Origin: Ascochyta rabiei
Taxonomy: Eukaryota; Ascomycota; Dothideomycetes; Pleosporales; Didymellaceae
Length of the DNA: 64,000 bases
Reading direction: 5' to 3'
Assembly (NCBI RefSeq): GCF_004011695.2
Contig: NC_082414.1
Coordinates: 62,001 to 126,000 of the forward strand
Shown here: positions 13,242 through 25,880 of the stretch, piece after piece
Layout: each line of letters opens with the position of its first letter
How positions within the stretch are numbered: the first letter of the stretch is position 1
Position numbers and translations under genes: made by a program
The notes under the pieces: model-generated
Told to the model about the DNA's origin: nothing
What the model saw: only the letters and a program-made list of their open reading frames with translations
Database searches by the model: none

Positions 13242-13929
13242 TATAATAAAACTAGAAGTATTATAATAGTGCGCTGCACAATTAATTAGGCTTAAGCCTT
13301 CTGCACTAGACACCTAAGCACAGAACAGAGGTGCTAAACGCTTAGGGGGTGTAATAAAAGATAAGGCACGCACTATAAGATTAGACGTAAACCTACTATA
13401 GGAAATATAGCTAGAGATTATAAGGGCAGCAGTATACCTACATAACTAAACACTAAGGTTATTAAATAACTAGAAAACACCCTATAATATGTTCTTTACC
13501 TATACAGCTTAACTAGCTAGCTTAAACATATAAAGTAGGAAACTAAACTAGGCACATCTAAAAGTATATAGATATAAAGCCTTTACTCTTATAAGTAACA
13601 CCCTTTAAGGAAGATTACAACTCTAGTAACTAGACCTAAGAGCATAGGTAGGATACCTAGTAGGATACTAATCCTTAAACATATATTAGATATAGATTCT
13701 AACTTTAGTAAAAGTTATTAGTATAAGAGATGTAATCTTTAATAAGGATACTGTCTTTAGTCGCTAGACTTAGGACCTAATAGACAACCTTATGCACAGC
13801 AGTCTTAAAGAGATAGCAACATAGACAAGAAGCTTAGAGCTTCTGCCTCTACCCTAAAATAAGGCTAAAATCTAGTTATTCTATAAGGAAGACACTATTG
13901 TACACTTAAATTCTACAGAAGATTAACTA

Positions 13930-15792
13930 ACGTACTCTACAGGTGAGCGGATTAAACGGGTAAGCGGATCACTCTGCCAAGACCACACTAAACCTCTACC
14001 CTATTATAGCTTATATTAGCCTACTTTAGCCTTATATATAGTAGTGCAGTATATAATATTATTTAGAAATATCTTCTACAGCCTTTTTATATGTACGTAA
14101 GTTATGTCTAACGTTGTAGTACTTTATACAGCATCTTTAGGTCACTTCCCCTCCTTTAGCGCGTACTTGCTTCTTTGTCTTCTTACTATTACCACGCGCC
14201 CTAAACATAGTTAGAGTAGTTAATTAAATGCCTTTCTTAGCTATTAGGACCCCCTCCTCCTATAACTGCTTTCTTTTATTTAATTTACGTTGCATAGCAG
14301 CCTTATTTACTGTTTAAAGCCTAGTAATCTCCTTTTTAGCTAACACTAGCTTATACGCAATAATAGCTACGCCTTTAGCAAGCTTTTTAAAGGCCTTAAC
14401 TATTAAAGTTAGTAAGCTGCTTGAATACCTTTAAATCCTCTCTTAAACTAGCGTTAATTGCGATCCTAATTGTAGGATATTACTTAGGGTTTAGGACTGC
14501 TAGGGAGCATCTTCTACAGGAGGTAGCGGTAGGGTACGTAGGCAGATAGTAAGACCTATTATAACCTTTTTTAGGTTAAAGGGGACTATTCTAGCGCCTT
14601 AAAAGCCTCTTTAGATATTGCTAGAAGTAAATGTCTCCTTATAGGCGCCTATAAAGCATAGTAGGAACTTAGTTTTAGTAATATAAGTAATATAGTTATG
14701 TATAAGATCCTTAGCTTGGCGCCTATACGCCTTCTTTAAAGGGGCAAAATAGCCTATATCTAGTAGCTGTAAGAGGTGTAATAAGTGTAGAGGCATATAC
14801 AGTATAATATTCTTTGCTTCCTTACAGTATTATTAGAAATTAAGGGAGTTATAGCTCTTATAGCTATTAATAAGAAGCAGCTAGTATACTCCTTAGGTGC
14901 GCGTCTTTGTATAGGCATTAAAGTGCTTTAACTAGTCTAGACTAAGCTTATTAGTAGTCTATCTGTTCTTAGAGACTCTAATAACCTAATTATAGGGCAG
15001 ATTGTCCTCTTTATACTAGGCAGAGAGGTAGTTGCAGCCTTTAAAGATAATAAAGGGTAGAATAGCCTACCCTATGCTATTAATGCCCTGTATAACTGTT
15101 ATCTACTTACAGTTACCCTGCTACACTACCTTTAGCTGTCCTTAACGCTCTAAGCCTGTAATAACTACTCCTGTTAATATCTAGCCTATTATAAAGCCTG
15201 TCTTATTAAAGTTGTATATGTTATTGTCCTAGATACTATAATTAGCTTTAACATTTGCTATAAGCCTGAACTAGCCCCTAATAATCTCTAGATTCTTACA
15301 GAGGGCTCTCTTGTAGTTGTACTTGCAATTAAACCTTACTTTAAGGTTAGGGCAGCGCTTAACAAATGTGTTAGGCTAGTTTATACTAATATAGCCTATA
15401 TTATACTTAGCACGCAAAGAATTAGCTATATAAGCTACACTAGCTAGCTAAGGGGCAAATCCTTATACATCTAGCTTAAGGATGTACTTAGTAATTACGT
15501 CCTTCTTAGTCTAGTCTATAATCTTTTAAACTAGCGTATAATTAGCTTATATAGGTTGTCCTGTGTATTAAGTATATAGTGTGCTGTAAGGCGCGTTATA
15601 TATAGCTGCAGCGCGTTACAGGGTATGTATTACGTCTTATTTAATTGCCTAGAGCGCAAGCTGTATTGCAGCTTCTCTTAAGGGCGTAGATTAATGTTGT
15701 TGTTGAGGCATTGCGTGGTAAGGTGGAGGTTTGGTGTGGTCTTAGCAGAGTGATCCGCTCACCCGTTTGATCCGCTCACCTGTAGAGTACGT
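13930..15792 (-). mobile_element. Pogo/Fot1-like DNA transposon, subfamily A copy 2
   Basis: This 1863-bp element is flanked by TA (13928-13929, 15793-15794) and is inverted relative to copy 1. It has the same TIRs with the doubled GAGCGGAT box. The minus-strand transposase relic has the LLINSYKS block near 14850-14880 (second Asp gone) and the LQLLDIGYFAPLKKAYRR block near 14730-14790. It is the most RIP-damaged of the four copies. Its target in Copia-1 is the intact TA at 3081-3082. Confidence 0.9.
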
Positions 15793-17791
15793 TAGGATAT
15801 AATAATAGACAGAAAGCTAGATATATATATCTAACTCCTCCTCTAGCTCTGCTACTAGTTGCGCTGTTAATGAACATGCTGTTATTATCCCAGTTAGCAA
15901 GAGGTAACAGCCAATCAGGAGTTGGCAGGTGGCACTGGTTAACTGCTAATTAGTTGGAATTAACGCTAGCGCAATCTTAAGGAACTTCACAAATTATCCT
16001 GTAGAAAGCTGCATTTATAGCTAGCACTTAAGGCAGATGCATAGGCACATACTAGGGTAACAATATTAATAAGGCTAGGTTAAAACAAATGTTAATAAAA
16101 GGGCTCAAGCCTTATTAAAGCTAACTCCTACTAGAGCTAACTGCACAATTAAACCTAGAGGACCACCTACTTCACAAATAGTTTAAAGAAGCTAAGTAAG
16201 AACACCTTAGCAGCTATTAGAACATAAAGTTATAGTCTAAAGTACCCCTAATAAAGACTAGGGCAGTAGGACACTAGATACTTAATTGTATGTAGGTATA
16301 CACGTGCAAGCTTAATAAGGAGTACTACCTACTTAAATATAAGGCGCAACTAGTAGTCTAAGGTAACTGGTAATAAAATATTACTTCTAAAGATACCTAC
16401 GCAGCAACACTAGCTAGCAGGTCCTTTAGAATGCTTATAGCAATTTTAGCAGCACATAACCTAGAACTTAAGTAGTTTAATGTTATAAACGCCTTTATTT
16501 ATATATTAATTAACAGAGAAGTCTATATAAGGATGCTATGTAGGTATTAGAAACTAGGTATAGTCCTACAGCTACACAAGCCACTATATAGACTAAGAAT
16601 CTCTCTACTCCTCTAGTAAAAGGAATTTAGATCTACTCTAACAAGCTATAGATTTGCAGTTATTCCCTATAAACTATGTTGCTTACTTAAGAATATAGTT
16701 ACTATCTTCTTCTTTATAGATAATATTATAATAGCTTATTACTAGACTAGAAAATATAAGGCAGATAAGGCTCTTAGCTATATTACTAACAAATACTCTG
16801 TTACAGGAGGAAACAATCTGCAATAGTTCCTAGGAGTAGAGGTAACCTAAGATTAAGACAACCTAAGGATCCTCCTCTTACAGGCGTTATACATTAACAA
16901 AATTGTCTCCCTAGCAGATAAGACAGACATACGACGCAACACACTAATATTAAGTGTTAAGCTTCTACTAAATAAAGGGGAAGCTGTAGCATCAGAAATT
17001 AACAAATACTAGAGAAAGATTAGATCTCTCCTCTTTACTGCAGTCACCACTAGGCCTAACATTGCCTTTGCCACCTCCAGGCTAGCACAATTTCTGACTA
17101 ACCCTAGACAGCAGCACTATGACGCAGCAGATTAAGTACTATTGTACCTACAAGGGACACAAGACCTGTCCCTTACCTTTAGAGGCAACAAGCACCTAGT
17201 AGTTGCTAGTAATGCATTATTTGCTGATAATACTCTTAATAGGAAGAGCTTCTAAGGATATACTATTAAACTATACAGAGGACTTATTACCTAGAGAGCT
17301 AATAAACAAGACACAGTTACTACATTAACAACTAAAGCAGAGCTACTTGCCCTAGCATAGGTAGCTAAGGAAGCTATCTTTATCTTACAATTATTGTTGG
17401 AACTTAGCCTAAACCTCTTATAATTAATAATTACTATTTTATATAATAATACCTAGAATATCTAATTAATTAATAAGGAAGTCTCTAAACTATAAACTGA
17501 ACTATAACATGTAGATATTTATAACCACTAGCTATAACAAGAGGCAAACAAAGGCACTATAATAGTGAATTATGTCCTATCTACTAAGATGTTAGCTAAC
17601 AGACTTAAGAAGGCTCTGCCTACAAGCAAGTAATTAACCTTTCTAAGGCAGCTAGGACTAGGGAAGCATACTAAACAAAAAAAGCCAGCCAACACCTATA
17701 TAAAATTACTTAACTAAAAGCTTACTAACCTAGAGGTACAATAAGAGCTAATTGTGTCTAGCTTTTATAGGGCCTTAAAGCTAAGGGGGTG

Positions 17792-17944
17792 TGTTAGATA
17801 ACTAACATTACCGAACTAAGCTGGGTTAATCTTAGCTAACTTAGGGGCTAGCGGCACACACACATAAAATTAGTTATTAAGACGGATAATTATTAATAAA
17901 TTACCTTTATCATCATCTTTGCATATTAAGCATATTATCTCACA
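17792..17944 (+). repeat. 3' LTR of Copia-2
   Basis: This 153-bp LTR is preceded by the purine tract. It starts TGTTAGATAACT and ends TTATCTCACA, where other copies have TTATCT(A/G)ACA. It is about 10 bp shorter than the other LTRs. Confidence 0.82.
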
Positions 17945-17984
17945 ACAGTCCTATTAATTTCACCTAGTTCCTACAGTACTTAAC
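17945..17984. other. Host fragment between Copia-2 and the chromovirus
   Basis: These 40 bp end in TTAAC, the target duplication of the chromovirus, and continue across it at 27001. They belong to whatever element holds the dioxygenase-like relic, but no coding signal can be read in so short a piece. Confidence 0.55.
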
Positions 17985-18502
17985 TGTTAAAATTTACAGA
18001 ACACAGGAAGGATTCGTCTAATTACAGTGGCTGCGGCACAGTGATTATAACAACAGAACAAACAACAAGTAAGCAACAATTACATGTTAGCACTCGGCCA
18101 ACAACCAAGGGGACACGTGACCTGATTAGGGCTTGGCGTAATTAGTACAGTTAGTGATTAGCGTAATTAGTACAATTAGTACTTAGTGTAATTAGTGCTT
18201 AGTGCGATTAGAGGATGCACAACAATAATTAGTCTACATTACTACTACAATTATTAAAGTATATAGTTTGTAGGAACATAACCCTTCTAGTTTGTGTTTA
18301 ACTTTGTTAATTAATTTTGTTATTAGAATATCTTAACCCTGCTTGTAAAACAGATAGTCTACTCTATACTCTTCCTTACAACCCCTAGTCGCTACAGTCT
18401 TTAACTAGACAACTACCCTCTTAAGAACCCCTGCACGTACTTATCCCTAAGACCTAATTAAACAATTACTTACAGACTTTGTCTAAAGTGTAAAACTTAA
18501 TA
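17985..18502 (+). repeat. 5' LTR of the chromovirus
   Basis: This 518-bp LTR begins TGTTAAAATTTACAG and ends CTTAATA (ACTCAACA in the partner). At 18137-18210 it holds a cluster of degenerate TAATTAGT(A/G) repeats, also present in the other LTR (26629-26705). Confidence 0.9.
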
Positions 18503-20700
18503 TTTTAAACACCCCTAAGATAAGTACTTTAGGATCTTGCGCTACCCCTAGTAGCACTTGCTCTAGCGATGCAGACATAGAAGCTCCTGTTACAAGCAGC
18601 ACTATAAACGTGGCTAAACCAGACACCTATAATAGAGACTGCAATAAGGTTAATAACTAGCTCCTCTAGTTTAACTTATTCTTTAAATTCTAAGGAAGTA
18701 AAATTCCTAATAACAAATGCGTTATACTAGCTGCCAGCTACATACATAGAAATACTTTTAAATAGATTAAGCTATCTCTCTAAAAGGCTATATTAGGCAA
18801 ATGTCTAGACAACATCTCTAAATAGTTTAATAACTTTAATAACTTTAAACAAATAATTAAACTAATCTTTAGGGTCTTAAACAAACTAGCTATTGCACGT
18901 CGCAACATCTAATGTATTAAGTAATCCTAATCTACAGCTAACTATGCTGCTAAGCTCTAGTAACTTGCTGCTAATACAGAATAGGATAATACTGTATTGA
19001 TAACTATGTATAAATAAGGATTAAAACCTAAGATTAAAGAGGAATTAATACGTACTGGCGCTAGTACTAAGAGCTTAGATAAACTTATGAATAAGTCTAT
19101 ATCTATTAACATTAAGCTCTATAAACTGTAACTAGAACTAAGAAAGGACCTGCAGGCACAGGTTATAGTTATTAGAAACAACCGCCTACCTCTATGTAAC
19201 CTGTAGCGCAATAACCTAAACTAAGGGCAATAAGGAGGATATTACTAGCCTAATACTAGCTAACGCATCTACAACAATATATAGAGTGGTTACTTCAGAC
19301 TAGAGGCTATAGACCTCTTAAACCTTAATAAAGGACTGCTGCTAGGATAATAGAATAAAAAGAAGGGTAGAGGAGAACACTACTCTAATAAGGACAGCAG
19401 TAAGGACTGCTATAACTGTAGCAAACTAGGTTACTTTACAAGAGACTGTAAGATAAAGAATAAGGTTCTTTAACAGCTTAATATCCTTACCTGCAAAGTT
19501 AATACTGCAGATGCTAGTAACTAGAAAGTAGTTACTAGTAATATAGGACGACTTATAGAAGACCTAGAGTCTAGTCCTAAGGACAATAATAAATGAATTA
19601 AACCTCTAATTTGTGTAGTAACCCCTTACTGCAACACTACAGAAGTTAAAGGAGTACTATTTATTAATAGTAACTAACAGTATTACGCAGTAGAATGCTG
19701 TATAGAAGGAATAAGCCTTAAGGTTAGTAAAAAAACACAAAGGCCTGTTCTGTTAACAAGAAATAAGGTACTTTAGTCTTAAAGGTAAGGAACTTCTGGT
19801 TATAAAATGCAGACTAGAGGAAGTTGCTAGAGAGTAAACTATGCTTAATAACATTAGCAAACCCTATAAAGAGACTAAAGACTACTAGCGCAAGATAGAC
19901 AACCTCCTAGACACTTCTAGACAAACACTTATAGAAATTAGATAAGACACTACACGTTGCTAACACTGTTGCTAGCAGCGTAAGCGCTAAGAAGAGGAAG
20001 AAGCGTGCGCCTAAATGTGTTAAGAACTTATTTAACCTGTAGTAGGATCTAAGGAAGAAGAACTTACTCTAGAATTTAACCAGCTTATCTAGCAGGTTAA
20101 ATAAGAGACGAATAACTACTAATAAGCATTAAACAATCTAGAAGAAGCTAAAGACTAACATTAGTGTAAAAAGGAGACATAACGCAGCCTACAACGCATA
20201 AGGGAACAACAACCCTTACTAATGTTACTTCTGCCACTACTAAGCCTACAACCCTAGTACAGACTAGATTTTAGAAATCTGCAACATAGAGACTTATTAT
20301 AGATAGCCTGCAGCAATAACTAATACAGTGTATACTAAGAATCTAAACTAAAATATAGATAGGTTCCCCTAGAATACTATTCTTATTATGTTTAGTAGTA
20401 CAACTACTAGAACAACTTGTGCGAAAAGCACCTTATTAACAAACGCAGCTGTGCCTACTTCCCTAGAACAGACAACCTGTAAGCAATTATTTAGATACAG
20501 CTAGTAGTTAATACATAGTGCTATAACGCGCACTAGCAGAACTACCTAAATCATAATTAAAAGGTTTACTAAGGACACAAGGAACATAACAGATTTAAGA
20601 ATAACCCTTTTTAGGACAGCGCTAGAGAGCGCTAGAAATTAATCTATTAACTCTAATAGGACTAATTACCTTATTAAGCTCACTATTATACTAAATAGAG
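18503..20700 (+). pseudogene. Chromovirus gag, RIP-damaged
   Basis: The gag region lies between the 5' LTR and the DNA transposon. A CCHC zinc knuckle reads DCYNCSKLGYFTRDCK at about 19405-19455, with the expected His now Tyr (CAC to TAC). A short acidic and Ser-rich start (DAPVTSS-like) lies near 18560-18610. After the knuckle the frame runs toward the protease, which is separated from it by the insert and resumes at 22568. Many TAG/TAA codons are present. Confidence 0.75.
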
Positions 20701-20702
20701 TA

Positions 20703-22565
20703 ACGTATTCAACGGGTGAGTCGGCCACACGGGCGAGTCGGCCACTCTGCCAAGACCACACCAACATTCTACCTTATAACGCGATAACTCAACAACAACA
20801 TAAACCTACGCCCTTAAAAGAGGCTGCAATACAGCTTGCGCTCTAGGCACTTAAATAAGACGCGAACCTTACTATATAACGCGCTGCAGCCATATACAAC
20901 GCGCCTCGCAGTACACTACGCAATTAATACACAGGACGACCTGCACAAGCTGATTGTACGCCAAGTCAACAGAATATAGATCAGACTAAGGAGGATGTGA
21001 TTGCTGAGTACATTCTTGAGCTAGATGCACGAGGATTTGCCCCTCAGCTAGCTGCTGTAGCTAATATGGCTAATTATTTGCGTGCTGAGCGCAATATGGG
21101 CCATGTTGGCATAAACTGGCCTAATACATTCGTTAAGCGCCGCCCTAACCTTAAAGTAAAGTTTAATTGCAAGTATAACTACAAGAGAGCCCTCTGTAAG
21201 GATCTAGAGATTATACAAGGCTGGTTTAGGCTTATAGCAAATGTCAAAGCCAAGTATGGCATCTAGGATGATGACACGTACAACTTTAATAAGACAGGCT
21301 TTATGATAGGCCAGATATCCGCAGGAGCAGTTGTTACAGGTTTAGAGCGTCAAGGACGGCCAAAGGCAGTGCAGCAGGGCAATTAAGAGTGGACAACGGT
21401 CATACAGGGCATTAATGGCACAGGGTAGGCTATTCTACCCTTTATTATCTTTAAAGGCTGCAACCACCTCTCTGCCTGGTACAAAGAGGACAACCTGCCC
21501 TATGACTGGGTTATTGGAGTCTCTAAGAACGGATGGACTACTAACAAGCTTGGTCTGGACTGGTTAAAGCACTTTGATGCCTATACAAAGACGCGCACCT
21601 AAGGAGTGCACCAGCTACTCCTTATTAATAGCCACGAGAGCTACAACTCCCTCAACTTCTAACAATACTGTAAGGAAGCAAATATTATTACACTGTGTAT
21701 GCCTCTACACTTATCTCACCTCTTACAACCACTAGATGTAGGTTGTTTTGCCCCTCTGAAGAAGGCATATAGGCGCTAAGCCAAGAATCTTATACGTAAC
21801 TATATTACTTATATTACTAAAACTAAGTTCCTACCATGCTTTATAGACGCCTACGAGGAGACATTTACTTCTAGCAATATCTAAGGAGGCTTCTAAGGCG
21901 CTGGAATAGTCCCCTTTGACCCAGAACGGGTCATAATGGGTCTTGATGTCCGCCTACATACCCTACCGCTACCTACTGTAGAAGATGAGCCCTAGCAGTC
22001 CCAAACCCCAAGCACTACCCTGCAATTAGGGTCGCAATTAATGCTGGTTCAAGAGAGGATTTAAAGGCATGCAAGCAGCTTACTAACTTTAATAGTTAAG
22101 GCCTTTAAAAAGCTTGCTAAAGGCGCAGCTATAGTAGCGCACAAGCTGGTGTTAGCTTAAAGGGAGATTACTGGGCTTTAAGCAGCAAATAAGGCTGCCA
22201 CGCGACGTAAATCGCATAAAAGAAAGCGGTTGCAGCAGGAGGGAGTCCTAACAGCTAAGGAAGGCCTTTAATTAACTACTCTAACTAAGTTTAGGGCGCG
22301 TGGTGATGGTAAGAAGGCAAGGAAGCAAGTACGTGTTAAAGGAGGTAAGGCAACCTAAAGACGCTGTAAAAAGTGCCACAACGTAGGGCATAACTCGCGC
22401 ACGTGTAAAAAGCCTAAAGAAGGTGTTACTAAATAATATTATATACTGTACTACTATAAACAATGCTAATGTAGGCCAATGCAAGCCATAATAGGGTAGA
22501 ATGTTGGTGTGGTCTTGGCAGAGTGGCCGACTCGCCCGTGTGGCCGACTTACCCGTTGAATACGT
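20703..22565 (+). mobile_element. Pogo/Fot1-like DNA transposon, subfamily B copy 1
   Basis: This 1863-bp element is flanked by TA (20701-20702, 22566-22567). TIRs start ACGTATTCAACGGG and carry a doubled GAGTCGGCCAC box in place of the GAGCGGATCA box of subfamily A. It is the least damaged copy. An open 89-codon stretch (20997-21266) covers the HTH/CENP-B-like region (IAEYILELDARGFAPQ, then NWPNTFVKRRPNLK). The DDE_1 domain follows with NFNKTGF (21280), LLINSHESY (21623) and LQPLDVGCFAPLK (21727-21765). First and second Asp are Asn, so it is inactive. A C-terminal Cys motif is at 22362-22408. It is inserted between gag and protease of the chromovirus. Confidence 0.92.
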
Positions 22566-22567
22566 TA

Positions 22568-25500
22568 GAGCTATTAGCATTATTAGACTTAGGAGCCTAG
22601 GGAAACTACATTTCCTGCAAAGTAGTAAAAGAAGCTAGACTTTAACTATAGTATAAAGAAGAACTGTACCTATTATAAGTAGCTAACAGAGAACTAATGC
22701 TAGGGGAAGAAAGAATCACGCTTAAAGTATAAGGTGCCCCCTTAAGGATATAAGACTATAACAAGAAGTTAGACCTTAATATTCTTAGAACGGCTACCTA
22801 CAATGTTATACTAGGACTACTATAGTTACAAGAGCATAATCTACACATTAACTAGAAAAAATAATAAATCTTATTTAACAGATGTAAGCACTGTATAGCT
22901 GCACTAATGCCTACGTAACACACGCTGTAGTTAGTAGATAAGAAGGAGATTAATAATATCTCTTTAACACATAAGACGCGCTAGGATAGAGCAGTTAGCT
23001 AGCTACTAACTACTAAGACGGTAGGAGATAGGAAAGGCGCAGCTAAGGAGAAGGACAGTATACCTCCTAATATCCTAGATTAATATAAGAGTTATATAGA
23101 ACTCTTCTAGTATAAGAAGACTGTAAAGGTACTACCGCACTATAAACTATAGGACTGCAATATTAAGCTCTAGAAAGGGAAAGAACTGCCCTTTAGACCT
23201 ATATATAGACTCTTAGAAAAGGAACTTAAAGTACTGCGCAAGTATATTAAGGAGAACCTTAAGAAAGGATTTATTAGAGAATTAGAATCCCTAGCAGGAT
23301 TCCCTATTACCTTTACAGCTAAGAAAAACAGCTTGCTACGTCTATATGTTAATTACAGAAAACTTAACAACGTTATAATTAAGAATTAATATCTGCTACT
23401 AAAGATTAAAGTGGTATAAGACAGACTTAGTAGAGTATAGTACTTTACTGCACCTAACTTACGCAGAGCGTACAGCCTTATACACATAAAGAAAGGTAAG
23501 GAATAGAAGACAGCGTTTAGAACCTGTTATAGTTATTACAAGTACCTAGTTATGCTATTTAGGCTAACTAATACACTAGCTACGTGCTAGGCTCTAATTA
23601 ATAATCTGTTAAGAGCGCACCTAGACAGAATAACAGTAGCATACCTTAACAATATCCTAGTGTACAGTAAGACACTAGAAGAACACATAACCTATATTAG
23701 GGAAGTGTTAGACTGCCTAGGAAGAGCAGACCTCTACCTAAAGCTAGAGAAGTGCAAATAGCACAAGAAAGAAGTAGAATTCCTTAGCTATATTGTAGGG
23801 AGATATAGAGTAAAAATAAGCCTAAAAAAGATTTAGGTTGTAAAGGATTAGCTAACGCCAAAAATAGTTAAGGAAATCTAAGAATTCCTCAGCTTTGTTA
23901 ACTTTAACCGACGCTTTATTAAGGACTACTCCACAAAAGCGCTACTACTTACTAAGCTAACGCAGAAGGATGTTCTATTTAAATAGGAACAAGCACAGGA
24001 AGACTCCTTCTAGTTGCTTAAACAAGCATGCGTAGAACTACCTACAATAATTACATTTAAGAGTAGAAAGCTACTTTAGATAAAAACTAATACCCTAAAT
24101 CTAGCATTAGGAGCTTGCGCAACGTAAGAACAAGATAGCCTATAGCACCTAATTGCCTACTATTTACAGAAGTTTATAGGACTAGAAGAAAACTATAATA
24201 TACACAATAAGGAGCTTATAGCAATTATGTTAGCCCTAGAATATTGGAGAATCTATATAGAAAGCTGCTTAGACCTTACTTTATACACTAACTACAAGAA
24301 CCTAGTTTATTTTATAATAACTAGGGTTCTTAACAGAAGACAAGTTAGGTAGTTAGAACTGTTAGGAAGATATAAGTTCAAGATGTTGTATACCCTAGAA
24401 AAGGATAATAGTAGAGCTAATGCACTTAGTTAATAACACAACCTTACAGAAACAAAAACAATTAATAAGCACGCTATAGTAAGAATTAATAAGGATAGAT
24501 CTATAGAACTATTGTAGCAGCTTAATAACATAATGTAAGCTTAGCAGGAATAACATATCCTGTTGTAAGTACTAAAGGAACTTTAAGAAGAAATTATAGA
24601 TAGTTACTATAATAACCTACTACACAGACACCGTAGAATCACGCGCACAATAGAACTTATTAAAAGACATTATAAGTTTAAGAACATAAAAGACAAGGTT
24701 ACTTAATATATTAAGAACTATGTTAATTACTAATAAAACAAATACAGTACACACATAAAATACAGAGAAATACAGGCTATAGAGCTACTAACAGCGCTAT
24801 AGACAGATAATACAATAGACTTTGTTACACAGCTACCTGTCTCTAAAGACCCTATTACAGGATACGCCTACGACTAAATATTTGTTGTAGTAGACAGATT
24901 TACTAAGCACGCTGAGATAATACATGTTTGTCACAATTATACTGCTAAGCAACTAGCTTAAGTATTCTTAGACTAAGTAATCAGGTACTATAGCATACTG
25001 GAATTAATTATTAGCAATTAAGAAAAGCTCTTTAGGTTAAACTATTAGACTACGCTGTTAGCAGCTATAGGTACTAAGAAGAAGCTGTTAACTACTTATT
25101 ATCTACAGACAGATAGACAGACTAAAAGAACAAATTAGACTATAGAAACATACCTACAGATATACAGCAACTAGCAGCAGAACAACTAGGTTTTTTTATT
25201 ACCTATAGCATAGATTGCGTATAACAACAAATTTTTAGAAGTAACAGCTATAATACTGTTCTTCGCAAATTATAGGAGATACCTAAACCTCTTTACTAGA
25301 AGCCTTAACACAAATATTTAGACAGAATTAGTAATATCCTTAGTAGCTAAACTAAAGGAAGTACACTAGAAATTGCTAGAAAATATTAGTAAGGCTTAAG
25401 AACAAGCTATCTCTTATGTTAACTAGAAAAGAAAAACAGCACCTTAGCTAAAAGAGGGGGATAAAATCTATCTCCTTATAAAAAACCTTTAAACACAAGG

Positions 25501-25880
25501 ACTAACAGAAAAACTAGACCACGTTAAGGTTAGACCCTTTTTTATTTCCTAGCAGATAAGCCTAGTTAACTACAGACTTAATCTACTAAAGGATGCAAAG
25601 ATCTACGTAGTGTTCTACATCTCCTTATTAGAACCTGCTAACTCTAGAACGCCTATCTAGAAGAACTTCTATTACTAAGCTAATAGTAAAGACTAATAGG
25701 AAGTTAAAAAAATAATATAATACTAGAAGGAAGGTAGTTAAGATAAATATCTAGTTAAGTAGTTAGGATACCTAGACTTAGAAAACATATAGGAACTAAC
25801 TACGCACCTTACAAACTGCTAGCAGTTATTAAAGCAATTTAAAGAGACTAACTAGGCAGTGCTATGTTGCTCTCCTAGTA
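22568..25880 (+). pseudogene. Chromovirus pol: protease, RT, RNase H, integrase, chromodomain
   Basis: Reading through RIP stops gives a nearly complete pol. Protease: LDLGAQGNYIS at 22578-22610 (D-[ST]-G-A active site with Ser/Thr replaced). RT: FIRELESLAGFPITFTAKK near 23270, LYVNYRKLNN near 23340, and VAYLNNILVYSK near 23637-23672, where both catalytic Asp of YxDD are Asn. RNase H: about 24090-24450, with IAYYLQKFIGLEENYNIHNK and RANALSQ. Integrase: TIDFVTQLPVSKDPITGYAY near 24810, VVVDRFTKHAEI, then LQTDRQTKRTNQTIE near 25100. Chromodomain: YLVKQLGYLDLENIQELTTH near 25750-25810. No frameshift was evident, and the damage is almost all C/T and G/A. Confidence 0.9.

Larger units (their letters stand above)
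9192..17791 (+). pseudogene. Copia-2 gag-pol polyprotein, RIP-damaged and interrupted twice
   Basis: Domains in order on plus: gag (about 9240-10900); a gag-pre-integrase zinc region (about 10970-11110) with QIGHPRAATIKHL and a CNAC pair; integrase, split at 11378 and resuming at 13244 (GGVIKDKARTIRLD, then AAVYLHN near 13430); RT from about 16100 with QFNVINAF near 16470 and FFFIDNIIIA at 16707-16735 (a catalytic Asp now Asn); and RNase H ending STKMLANRLKKALP near 17580-17625. The inserts sit exactly at TA dinucleotides that are intact in Copia-1 and Copia-3. Many in-frame TAA/TAG codons remove any coding capacity. Confidence 0.82.
9030..17944 (+). mobile_element. Copia-2: Ty1/copia element holding two DNA transposons
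   Basis: LTRs at 9030-9191 and 17792-17944 are in reverse orientation to those of Copia-1, so the element reads on plus. Removing the two 1863-bp inserts and their TA duplications leaves about 5185 bp, the family length. The purine tract AAGCTAAGGGGGTG lies directly before the 3' LTR. The 5-bp flanks (AAACT at 9025-9029, ACAGT at 17945-17949) differ in ways RIP cannot explain, unlike the perfect duplications of Copia-1 and Copia-3. Recombination between two copies, or a flanking deletion, is likely. Confidence 0.88.

Noticed and set aside
22281..22580. 99-codon minus-strand frame (related frames at 12957-13139 minus and 34195-34377 plus).
   Set aside because: It is antisense to the C-terminal end and TIR of the 1863-bp transposon, appears in several copies at the same position, and is composed of hydrophobic shadow sequence.
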